Shown here: positions 16,021-24,354 of the stretch, piece by piece | How the letters are laid out: each line of letters starts with the position of its first letter | How positions within the stretch are numbered: the first letter of the stretch is position 1 | Assembly (NCBI GenBank): GCA_001485605.1 | Contig: FAON01000008.1 | Coordinates: 1 to 64,000, forward strand | Reading direction: 5' to 3' | Source of the DNA: Candidatus Kryptobacter tengchongensis | GTDB lineage: Bacteria; Bacteroidota; Ignavibacteria; Kryptoniales; Kryptoniaceae | Length of the DNA: 64,000 bases | The notes under the pieces: model-generated | The model's input: only the letters and a program-made list of their open reading frames with translations | Told to the model about the DNA's origin: nothing | Database searches by the model: none | Translations under genes and position numbers: made by a program

Positions 16021-18717
16021 ATGAAGCGTCTTTTGATAGTTTTTTTGGCTTTAACCCTCGTAGTTGGGTTAGTTTATGGTGGGACAAAAGGTAAAATTGC
16101 TGGTAGAGTTATTGACGCTGAGACAAAAGAACCTTTGCCAGGTGTTAACATTGTCCTTGAGGGAACAACGCTGGGTGCAGCAACTGATGTTAATGGATAT
16201 TATGTTATAACTAATATTCCGCCGGGGACTTATACTGTTGTAGTTTCAGCGGTTGGTTATAGAAAGATCACGGTAAAGAATGTTAAAGTTTCAGCTGATT
16301 TGACCACAACTTTAAATTTTGAGATGGAGCCAGAAGCCATTGGTCTTCCACCAGTTGTTGTTGAAGCAGAACGTCCCCTTGTCAGGGCTGATTTGACATC
16401 TTCACAAGCCGTAGTTGATGCTGAGCAAATCAGGGAATTACCCGTTGAAAATTTTCAGAGAGTTTTGACATTACAAGCTGGTGTCGTAGTTGGTGCTGGA
16501 GGTGATATTCATATAAGAGGCGGAAGATCAACTGAAATTGCATATACAATTGATGGTGTTTCAATAAATGATCCCTTCTTTAACACGCTTGGAATGCAAA
16601 TAGCAAGAAATGCAATCCAAGAAATGACAGTTGTAAGTGGAACATTTAACGCTGAATACGGGAATGCAATGAGTGGAGTTGTTAATATAGTCACTAAGGA
16701 GGGTGGAGCTAAATATACTGGTGAGTTACTTTTATATTCAGGTGATTTTATAAGCAATAGAAAAAACATCTTTTTTAACATAGATAAAGTAGACCCGCTT
16801 AATAATTCTGTAGTTGAGTTTAGTTTGGGAGGACCATTTCCGTTTTTGGGCAAGGTTTTATCATTTTTCACATCGTTAAGATGGGAAAACAATAAAGGTT
16901 GGCTTTACGGGGTAAGGGAACATCAACCCAGCGATCAACCTAATTTCAATGACGCTAATAATTGGATTATTCCAGTGACTGGGGATGGGGCAATTGTTCC
17001 AATGAATCCGAGTTGGAATTTAAATAGCACAGCAAAGTTAACTTTCAGAGCTACTTCAACTGTTAAGATCAATATTGATGGTCTTTATGATAAAAGCTGG
17101 TATAAAAGTTATAACCACCTTTTCAAATATAATCCTGATGGAACCTATCAATTCCGTGATGAGAATTACAAGATTGGTTTGACATTATCCCATGCTTTGA
17201 GCAATAAAACATTTTATGAATTTAGGGTTTCGTATAATTATCAAAAGTTTCGCCAGTATCTTTACGAAAATCCACTTGATCCAAGATATCAACCTGTGGA
17301 AAGGTTAGCAAGACCGACAAGTTTTACCTTTTACTTTGGTGGAACGCAGAACGACCATGTTTATAGAGACTCAAAAACATTTTTGGCGAAGTTTGACATA
17401 ACGAGCCAAGTTTCTGACTATCATGAAGTAAAAACAGGTTTTGAAGTACGCCTACATAAACTTGATTTTGTTTACTTCACAGTTTTAAGAGACACTTTGA
17501 AATACCTTGAACCAACAATTCCTGAAATAACATCTCCGTATCACAACAGGTATACCCGGAAACCTGTGATTTTCTCTGTATATGCTCAAGATAAGATGGA
17601 GTATAAAGATATGATTGTTAATTTAGGTTTGCGTTATGATTATTTTGATCCGAAGGCGGACTATTCAAGGTTCATCTGGTATCCTGATCCAAATGATCCG
17701 ACGATACCACCTATAATTTTGCGTGATACTCTTATAGCGAGGGCTTCACCAAAACATCAAATAAGCCCACGACTTGGCGTTTCCTATCCAATTACAGATA
17801 GGGGTATCTTACATTTTTCTTATGGCTGGTTTTTACAGATGCCCCCATTTACATATCTTTACACTAATCCAGAGTTTAAATCTGCTCTTTTTGTTGGGAC
17901 GCCAACATTCGGGAATGCAAACTTAAAACCTGAGAAAACAGTTGCCTATGAATTCGGTCTACAACAGCAACTTACAGATAATCTTGCGATTAATATCACT
18001 GGCTTTTACAAAGATGTTCGGGATTTGCTTGCTTTGCAAAGAACGAGGATAAGCCAAGAGAAAGTTTATAATCTTTATGTTAACAAAGATTATGGCAACA
18101 TAAAAGGATTTACCTTTTCCTTGGTAAAAAGAAGATTGAAAGGTGAGTTACTTGCAGCTACACTTGACTACACTTATCAAGTCGCTGAGGGTAACGATCC
18201 AAATCCGGATGCATTCTTTATTGATCTTAAATCCGGAAGAGAGCCCGAGAAAGTTCTTGTTTATCTTGATTGGGATCAAAGGCACACCTTGAATGGAACT
18301 ATTAGCATTGGGGTTCAAGATAATTGGAATTTAAGTTTTATCGGTCAATATGGTTCTGGGCTTCCGTATACTCCTTACATTACAAACAATCGCCTTGAGC
18401 TGAGAAGAAATAGCGAACGAAAACCAGCACGTATGCAAGTTGATATGATGTTTGAAAAGTTATTTAAATGGTTTGGTTTAAGGTGGAGTTTATTTGTCAA
18501 AGTATATAACTTGTTTGATAATCTTAATGAAAGGTATGTATATGATGATACTGGAACTGCGCAATATACACTCGCCAAGCAAAGAGGAGAAGGAATTGTA
18601 GTTGATCAATGGGTTGGCAAAATCCCTGGTGTTCATTCATCTGATGATTATTATACAAGACCACATTATTACTATCCACCGAGAGAAATTAGAGTTGGAT
18701 TTTCAATTGGATTTTAA
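16021..18717 (+). CDS. TonB-dependent receptor with carboxypeptidase-regulatory-like domain
   Basis: 898-aa outer-membrane receptor. Signal peptide ~1-20. A CarboxypepD_reg-like beta domain covers ~26-110 (GRVIDAETKEPLPGVNI... NGYYVITNIPPGTYTV). The plug covers ~125-235 and includes DIHIRGGRSTEIAYTIDG and NAEYGNAMSGVVNIVTK. A beta barrel follows to a terminal phenylalanine. This architecture is the SusC/OMR-like type of FCB bacteria, which takes up substrates with energy from TonB-ExbBD. It lies between the two giant paralogues (21 and 23 bp gaps) and 5' of PorV, so the four form one operon. The large surface proteins may work with it as SusD-like partners, but no SusD fold was recognised. 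Confidence 0.93.
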   Translation: MKRLLIVFLALTLVVGLVYGGTKGKIAGRVIDAETKEPLPGVNIVLEGTTLGAATDVNGYYVITNIPPGTYTVVVSAVGYRKITVKNVKVSADLTTTLNFEMEPEAIGLPPVVVEAERPLVRADLTSSQAVVDAEQIRELPVENFQRVLTLQAGVVVGAGGDIHIRGGRSTEIAYTIDGVSINDPFFNTLGMQIARNAIQEMTVVSGTFNAEYGNAMSGVVNIVTKEGGAKYTGELLLYSGDFISNRKNIFFNIDKVDPLNNSVVEFSLGGPFPFLGKVLSFFTSLRWENNKGWLYGVREHQPSDQPNFNDANNWIIPVTGDGAIVPMNPSWNLNSTAKLTFRATSTVKINIDGLYDKSWYKSYNHLFKYNPDGTYQFRDENYKIGLTLSHALSNKTFYEFRVSYNYQKFRQYLYENPLDPRYQPVERLARPTSFTFYFGGTQNDHVYRDSKTFLAKFDITSQVSDYHEVKTGFEVRLHKLDFVYFTVLRDTLKYLEPTIPEITSPYHNRYTRKPVIFSVYAQDKMEYKDMIVNLGLRYDYFDPKADYSRFIWYPDPNDPTIPPIILRDTLIARASPKHQISPRLGVSYPITDRGILHFSYGWFLQMPPFTYLYTNPEFKSALFVGTPTFGNANLKPEKTVAYEFGLQQQLTDNLAINITGFYKDVRDLLALQRTRISQEKVYNLYVNKDYGNIKGFTFSLVKRRLKGELLAATLDYTYQVAEGNDPNPDAFFIDLKSGREPEKVLVYLDWDQRHTLNGTISIGVQDNWNLSFIGQYGSGLPYTPYITNNRLELRRNSERKPARMQVDMMFEKLFKWFGLRWSLFVKVYNLFDNLNERYVYDDTGTAQYTLAKQRGEGIVVDQWVGKIPGVHSSDDYYTRPHYYYPPREIRVGFSIGF

Positions 18718-18740
18718 AAACAAATTTTTCGTGAGTTAAA

Positions 18741-21700
18741 ATGAGAAAAGGAATTTATGTAATACTTGCAGTTTTAACTTTAGTTTCGGTTGGATTCTCT
18801 CAGCAAAAATTGTCCGACAGAGAAAAAGCACTGCAGATATTGCGCGGTTTGACATCAAAAGAAAGAGAAGAACAGAGAAAAATAGAATATAAGGTTATTG
18901 GTGATTACATCCAATCAGGGTATAGTTCCTCTTTAGCTAAATCAAAAGACCTAAAAGCAAAGGAGACTTCGGGTGATTTGCCACCGTATATAGCCAATAA
19001 TCCGAAGCTTGCGGAAAAATATAAAAAGATCAAGTCTTTATCAAGCCTGGAAATTCAGAATTTTTATCGTGAGATTGACAAGAACATCCGCAAGACGGCA
19101 GGTGAAGCGGATAGGAAAAAACTTGTGATGAATGGTAATAAAATAACCGTCACAGTTTATAACTATGGTTCTCTTTCAGCTCCGGGTGATAGAATAACTG
19201 ATGTTGTGTGGAATGGTTTGGGATATGCTTATGAATTTGGACCTCTTGTTGGTGCATCTGTGGTTGATACAAGTGGTAGAAGAATTCACATTATAACAGA
19301 TGGTTTGCTTGATGGTGGCGATCGCTCTCCTGATGGCACAAAAAGATGGGGATGGCAACCACTTCCGGGTTATGCTGATCCAAATCAGGACAAAATTGCT
19401 CACAATCCCGATCAAGACCGGGATGGGGACGGTAAGCCGGATTCATGGCCATCAAGTTGGTATGATCCAGTTTTAGGGAAATATGTTTGGCCTGGATATC
19501 TTGCAAGAGATGCAACGCAGGCAGACCTTGAAGCATTCTATGTTATGGATGATAGAGATAATAAAGAACATCCTTATTTTCCATTTCCTGATGATTCATC
19601 AAGGAGAGGGCTTGGAGTTCAAGTACAGGTTAGAGCTTTACAATGGGCTAACCCACTTGCCGAGGATTGTATTTTCTTTGTTTATACGATTACAAATGTA
19701 TCTCCTAAAACTCTTGATTCGGTTATTTTTGGGATGTACGGTGATGCTGACATTGGAGGCGGTGCCCCAACCAGTAATGAGCAAACCGATGACGATGCAT
19801 TTTTTGTGCCCCCTTATAATGTTCCAAATTATCCCCCTGTTGATAACATCCCTGTGTATGCAAGAAGTATGGTTTACATCTATGATCATGACGGTAAGGG
19901 TGAATTTGGTTTAAAGCCTGGATATTTTGGGTATAAATTTTTGGAGTCACCTGGGAATCCGTATGATGGTATAGACAACGATGGTGATGGGATGATAGAT
20001 GAGAGTCAGCAGGATGGTATAGACAACGATGGTGATTGGAATCCTTTGATAGACGATGTTGGTATGGATGGTATACCTGGGACTGGAGATGAGGGTGAGG
20101 GTGATGGTGTTCCGACAAGGGGGAGGCTTCTTCCGGATGGGAGTTTAGATCCTTTGTATCCTGGTGAACCAAACTTTGAATTCACAGACCTTGATGAATC
20201 TGATATGATAGGACTTACAAGCTTTAATGCATTCATTTGGTCAACTGATTATGTCAGTAATGATGAAAATATCTGGAACAGGTTAAAACCTGGAAACTTT
20301 AGCGAAATAGTTCAGACTGCTGATAATGTATTTCTTTATGGCTCTGGTTATATTCAGCTTCCGAAGGGTCAAACCAGGCGTTTTTCAGTTGCTTTATTAT
20401 TGGGTGAGGATTTGAATGATTTGTTGTTGAATGCTGAGACGGTTCAGAGGATATACAATGCTAATTACAGGTTTTTCCGACCGCCTGAGAGGCCACGAGT
20501 TAGGGCAGTTGCTGGGGATAGGAGGGTTGTTTTGTATTGGGATAGTAGGGCGGAGCGTAGTTTTGATCCTTTGTTTGGTCGTAATCCTTTGGATGAGGGG
20601 GATCCTGGGTATGATTTTGAGGGTTATGTTATATACAGGTCTACTGATCCGCAGTTTAAGGACATTGAGTTGATAACGGATGGTAGGGGTGCGAGGTATT
20701 TGAGGGTTGCGTTGAAGGATGCGTTTGGTAGGGATGCGAGGTTTGACAAGGTGGATGGTTGGCGTGGTTATAGTGTGGTTTCGTATCCTGGGCGTGGGAT
20801 ACATTATTATTTGGGTGATGATGTTGGTTTGGTTCATAGTTATGTAGATAGTGTTGGGGTGATGAATGGGGTTAAGTATTATTATGCTGTAGTTTCGTAT
20901 GATAGGGGTGATAGTTTGGGTATACCACCGAGTGAGTGCACTATGAAGGTGGTTGTAGATCCGATAAGTGGGGAGGAGGAGTTGGATGAGAATGTTGTAA
21001 GTGTTATACCTGGGGGTAGGGCTATTGGATATGTAGGGCCTGAGGTTAGCAGGGTAGTAGATGGTGTTAAGTTCAGGCACATAAGGGGCAGGGGTACTGG
21101 GAGGATAGAGGTTGAGGTTTTGAATGATTTGGAGGTTAGGGATATGGGTTATAGTATATGGTTTGAGGGTAGTGGGGATAGTTTGCGTTGGAATGTTGTA
21201 TCGGATGAGGAGAGGGTACAGGGTGTAGATTTTGTTGACACGGTATGGGTAAAGCTTTTGGGTTTACCTGTAGAGGGGAGTGTTAGGGTAGGTAGTTATG
21301 TTGAGGGTGTTGATTATGTAGTTGATTACGGTCGTGGTTTGATAAGGGCGTTGGTTGGGGGTAGTTTGTTGGGTAGGCGTGGTGTGGAGGTAAGATATAG
21401 GTATTATTCTGTCAGGGGTAGTAGGGAGGTTGGGGGTGGAGATGGTAGTGATGTATTTGATGGGATGAGGATAAGGGTATGGGATGAGAAGTTAGGTTTG
21501 GATTTGGAGCGTAGTGGTTGGGGTGGAGGGAGTTTGGGTAGGATAGGTTATAAGATAACCACAGCTACATTGGGTTTGGGTCGTAGGATGTATCCTGCGG
21601 ATTTTGTTATAAGGTTTGGGGTTTTGGATACATTAAGTGATGGTAGTTTGTCAAGTCCTTTGGATACGAGTGTGAATAATGTTAAGTTGCCTTTTTATGT

Positions 21701-22343
21701 TGAGAATGTTACGGAGGGGTATAGGATAAAGGTATATGTTCGGGATGTTAATGGGAATAGGAGGTGGGATTTGGGAGAGGATGTTATGTTTTTGGAGCGT
21801 GGGACTACTAACAGGACGACATGGCAGGTGTATTTTGAGCCTGTGAGGGAGGGTGGAGTTGAGTATAGATATCCGAGGGTTGGGATTGATTTGCGTCAGG
21901 GTGATGAGTTTTGGGTGAGGACGAGGAGGAGTTTTAACACTATTGAGGGTGGGGTTATGGATGTGGATAGTTTCAGGCTTGAGGTTAGGGGTCATAGGTA
22001 TGATGTTAATTTGGCGAGTAGTTTGTTGGATAGGATAAGGGTTGTTCCGAATCCTTATGTTGGTATAAATGAGCTTGAGCCTGTGAGCAAGTTGCCAGGG
22101 CAGGTTAGGGGGGAAAGGAGGATATATTTTGATGGTTTGCCGAGGGAGTGTGTGATAAGGATATACACATTGAGTGGTGAGTTGGTAAAGGAGATATATC
22201 ACAACAGTGGTGTTGATAATGGGCGTGAGTATTGGAATTTGTTGAATAGAGATGGTTTAGGTGTAAGTTATGGAGTTTACATAGCTCACATAGATGCCCC
22301 AGGTATAGGACAAAAATTAATTAAATTCGCTATAATAAAGTAA
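18741..22343 (+). CDS. Giant secreted surface protein, paralogue B, with homogenised C-terminal module
   Basis: 1200-aa paralogue of the 12496 protein with the same order: signal peptide (ending VGFSQ), QKLSDREKALQIL segment, N-terminal domain, Asp/Gly-rich DGIDNDGD repeats, fibronectin-like region and C-terminal sorting-like domain ending KFAIIK. The N-terminal ~390 residues differ from paralogue A, including a Lys-rich insertion near residues 65-125. The last ~800 residues are identical. It follows the TonB receptor by 23 bp and precedes the porV-like gene by 20 bp. A duplication whose C-terminal part has been homogenised by gene conversion explains the pattern best. A recent unequal crossover or an assembly duplication are alternatives. 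Confidence 0.85.
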   Translation: MRKGIYVILAVLTLVSVGFSQQKLSDREKALQILRGLTSKEREEQRKIEYKVIGDYIQSGYSSSLAKSKDLKAKETSGDLPPYIANNPKLAEKYKKIKSLSSLEIQNFYREIDKNIRKTAGEADRKKLVMNGNKITVTVYNYGSLSAPGDRITDVVWNGLGYAYEFGPLVGASVVDTSGRRIHIITDGLLDGGDRSPDGTKRWGWQPLPGYADPNQDKIAHNPDQDRDGDGKPDSWPSSWYDPVLGKYVWPGYLARDATQADLEAFYVMDDRDNKEHPYFPFPDDSSRRGLGVQVQVRALQWANPLAEDCIFFVYTITNVSPKTLDSVIFGMYGDADIGGGAPTSNEQTDDDAFFVPPYNVPNYPPVDNIPVYARSMVYIYDHDGKGEFGLKPGYFGYKFLESPGNPYDGIDNDGDGMIDESQQDGIDNDGDWNPLIDDVGMDGIPGTGDEGEGDGVPTRGRLLPDGSLDPLYPGEPNFEFTDLDESDMIGLTSFNAFIWSTDYVSNDENIWNRLKPGNFSEIVQTADNVFLYGSGYIQLPKGQTRRFSVALLLGEDLNDLLLNAETVQRIYNANYRFFRPPERPRVRAVAGDRRVVLYWDSRAERSFDPLFGRNPLDEGDPGYDFEGYVIYRSTDPQFKDIELITDGRGARYLRVALKDAFGRDARFDKVDGWRGYSVVSYPGRGIHYYLGDDVGLVHSYVDSVGVMNGVKYYYAVVSYDRGDSLGIPPSECTMKVVVDPISGEEELDENVVSVIPGGRAIGYVGPEVSRVVDGVKFRHIRGRGTGRIEVEVLNDLEVRDMGYSIWFEGSGDSLRWNVVSDEERVQGVDFVDTVWVKLLGLPVEGSVRVGSYVEGVDYVVDYGRGLIRALVGGSLLGRRGVEVRYRYYSVRGSREVGGGDGSDVFDGMRIRVWDEKLGLDLERSGWGGGSLGRIGYKITTATLGLGRRMYPADFVIRFGVLDTLSDGSLSSPLDTSVNNVKLPFYVENVTEGYRIKVYVRDVNGNRRWDLGEDVMFLERGTTNRTTWQVYFEPVREGGVEYRYPRVGIDLRQGDEFWVRTRRSFNTIEGGVMDVDSFRLEVRGHRYDVNLASSLLDRIRVVPNPYVGINELEPVSKLPGQVRGERRIYFDGLPRECVIRIYTLSGELVKEIYHNSGVDNGREYWNLLNRDGLGVSYGVYIAHIDAPGIGQKLIKFAIIK

Positions 22344-22344
22344 A
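19950..22344 (+). repeat. 2395-bp direct repeat, copy 2
   Basis: Second copy of 13606-16000 in the same orientation. The minus-strand shadow frames also translate identically in both copies, which supports identity at the nucleotide level over the regions they cover. The two copies enclose the TonB receptor gene and the divergent part of paralogue B. Homologous recombination between them would delete or duplicate exactly 6344 bp and leave an intact hybrid gene. Confidence 0.95.
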
Positions 22345-22363
22345 CAAAATTTAGAGATCGGCT

Positions 22364-23389
22364 ATGATTAAAAAAGTTTTCATCTTTTGCATTGCGCTTA
22401 TATTGGGATTCTCAGTTTCCGTGGCTCAAATCGGGAGTAGTCTAACGAAGACGGGAACAACATCTGCTCAGTTTTTAAAGATCGGTATAGGTGCACGAGC
22501 CATTGGAATGGGTGGAGCTTTTAATTCTATCGCAGATGATATAACTTCAATTTATTGGAATCCAGCTGGGTTAAGTAGAATAAGTGGGAGAGGTGAAGCA
22601 ATTTTTAACTATGTTGATTGGATTATGGATATAAAATACGGCTTCGCAGCGTTTGCTTTAAATCTTGGCAATTTGGGGACGATCGGAATGCAAATATCTT
22701 CTCTTACAATGGATGAGATGGAAGTCAGAACCGTTGAAATGCCCGACGGGACAGGTGAGAGATTTAAGGCTGGCGGTTTGATGATGGGGATTTCCTATGC
22801 AAGGCAATTGACGGATAGATTTTATATTGGCTTCAATGCTAAGTATGTCAGGGAATATATCTGGCATGAGGTAGCTCAAGGATTTGCGCTTGATTTCGGC
22901 ACTTTATATGTTACCCCATTTTTAAATGGGATGAGAATCGGGGCAAGCATGTCAAATTACGGGACTAAAATGCAACTTTCGGGTCGTGATTTGATAATTA
23001 TTTATACTGTTGGCGGTGGCACTGGAAATAACATAAATGCTTTCATTCAAACGGATAAATTTGAAATGCCGTTGCTATTTAAAGTTGGTCTTTCTAATGA
23101 TTTCATTAAGACTGAATCACAGAGATTAACAACTGCTATTGATGCCGTGCATCCGAATGATAATACGGAGTATTTAAATTTGGGAGTTGAATATTCGTTT
23201 AAAGAGCTCTTCTTTTTAAGAGGTGGATATAAATCGTTATTTGAAAAAGGTGGAGAGCAAAGATATACATTTGGAGCTGGGGTGAGATATTCAATAGCAA
23301 GGGGGTTAGCTATAGCTATTGATTATGCTTATCTTGATTTTGGGCGTTTGAAAAATGTTCAGTATTTGACTATAGCTGTGAAATTTTAA
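22364..23389 (+). CDS. PorV/PorQ family outer-membrane protein
   Basis: 341-aa outer-membrane beta-barrel protein of the PorV/PorQ (UPF0164) family related to FadL barrels. Signal peptide to about residue 21 (SVSVAQ). The hallmark start FLKIGIGARAIGMGGAFNSIADD is followed by SIYWNPAGLS. The C terminus ends in alternating hydrophobic strands (YLTIAVKF). In T9SS, PorV shuttles cargo from the translocon to the attachment complex; other members have unknown roles. It comes 20 bp after giant protein B, so the secreted proteins and a T9SS-type accessory are expressed together. Whether this is the core PorV or a locus-specific paralogue cannot be decided here. Confidence 0.88.
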   Translation: MIKKVFIFCIALILGFSVSVAQIGSSLTKTGTTSAQFLKIGIGARAIGMGGAFNSIADDITSIYWNPAGLSRISGRGEAIFNYVDWIMDIKYGFAAFALNLGNLGTIGMQISSLTMDEMEVRTVEMPDGTGERFKAGGLMMGISYARQLTDRFYIGFNAKYVREYIWHEVAQGFALDFGTLYVTPFLNGMRIGASMSNYGTKMQLSGRDLIIIYTVGGGTGNNINAFIQTDKFEMPLLFKVGLSNDFIKTESQRLTTAIDAVHPNDNTEYLNLGVEYSFKELFFLRGGYKSLFEKGGEQRYTFGAGVRYSIARGLAIAIDYAYLDFGRLKNVQYLTIAVKF

Positions 23390-23409
23390 ATTAACCGTGG
23401 GAATTTATT

Positions 23410-24351
23410 GTGTCTGGATACCTGATAGGAATTGATGGCGGAGGAACAAAGACGCACGGGATTATAGCTGATTTTAATTGCAATGCTATAGCTGAAGCCA
23501 TCGGTGGCTCGGCAAATTTTCAAATGCTCGGGGTTGAACCCGTTGCTAAATTGCTTGTTAACTTGATATATGAACTTGTTGATAAGGCTGGATGTAAAAT
23601 TTCGGATGTTAAACTTGCAGTGCTTGGTCTTACAGGTGCAGGCAGGGAAAAGGATAGGGAAAAAATCTATAATGGTTTGATTAATTTTGCAAAAGATAAT
23701 AATTTGTCTCTTCCAGAGATAATTATAGAGACAGATGCGAGGATTGCTCTTGAAGGTGCCTTTATGGGGAAAGCAGGGATAATTTTAATAGCTGGAACTG
23801 GTTCTGTTATGTTTGCTAAAGATATAGATGGTAAAATTCATAGAGTTGGGGGATGGGGAAGATTTATAGGGGATGAGGGGAGCGCCTTCGTTATGGGGCG
23901 TGAAGCTTTAAGGGCTGTGGCAAAATATGTTGATGGAAGAGGTGAAGAAACAATCTTAAAAAGTTTGATCTTTGATGAGTTTAATATAACAGATTTAATG
24001 CAGATTGTTAGTGAAATTTATTCAGGGAAATTTGATATAGCGAAGGTTGCACCAATTGTGATGAAAGCAGTTGAAATGGGGGATGCAGTTGCTAAAAAAA
24101 TTCTTGATCAGGCGTGTGATGAACTTTTAGCTCATGTAAAAGCGATGCTTAATAAAGCTAAATTTGGTGAAACCGTCAAACTTTCTCTGATCGGTGGTGT
24201 TCTTCAAAGCGATAACTATGTTTCAAGAAAGTTAAGGGAGATGATTAAGGTTGAACTTCCTCAAGTTGATTTAATTGAGCCAATGGCTTCGCCAGCACAT
24301 GGGGCTGTGGTTTATGCAAAAAACTTGATTAAAAATAAATCATTGAATTAA
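23410..24351 (+). CDS. BadF/BadG-type N-acetylglucosamine/N-acetylmuramic acid kinase
   Basis: 313-aa sugar kinase of the BadF/BadG/BcrA/BcrD ATPase family. The phosphate 1 loop is GIDGGGTKT at the N terminus, the phosphate 2 region is LIAGTGSVMFA near residue 130, and GGWGRFIGDEGSAFVMG matches the conserved GlcNAc kinase block. Family members phosphorylate GlcNAc or, in MurK-type enzymes, both MurNAc and GlcNAc. It precedes a NagZ-like fusion protein by 3 bp and a sodium symporter after that, a pattern typical of peptidoglycan amino-sugar salvage. The start is GTG 23410. A murQ etherase gene, which would settle a MurNAc role, is not in the window. Confidence 0.85.
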   Translation: MSGYLIGIDGGGTKTHGIIADFNCNAIAEAIGGSANFQMLGVEPVAKLLVNLIYELVDKAGCKISDVKLAVLGLTGAGREKDREKIYNGLINFAKDNNLSLPEIIIETDARIALEGAFMGKAGIILIAGTGSVMFAKDIDGKIHRVGGWGRFIGDEGSAFVMGREALRAVAKYVDGRGEETILKSLIFDEFNITDLMQIVSEIYSGKFDIAKVAPIVMKAVEMGDAVAKKILDQACDELLAHVKAMLNKAKFGETVKLSLIGGVLQSDNYVSRKLREMIKVELPQVDLIEPMASPAHGAVVYAKNLIKNKSLN

Positions 24352-24354
24352 AAG

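Noticed and set aside
13606-22344. Repeat pair as insertion sequence or composite transposon
   Set aside because: No transposase, no terminal inverted repeats and no target duplication; the repeats are coding and in frame in both genes.
13606-22344. Diversity-generating retroelement
   Set aside because: No reverse transcriptase or template repeat is present, and the copies are identical and not adenine-mutated.
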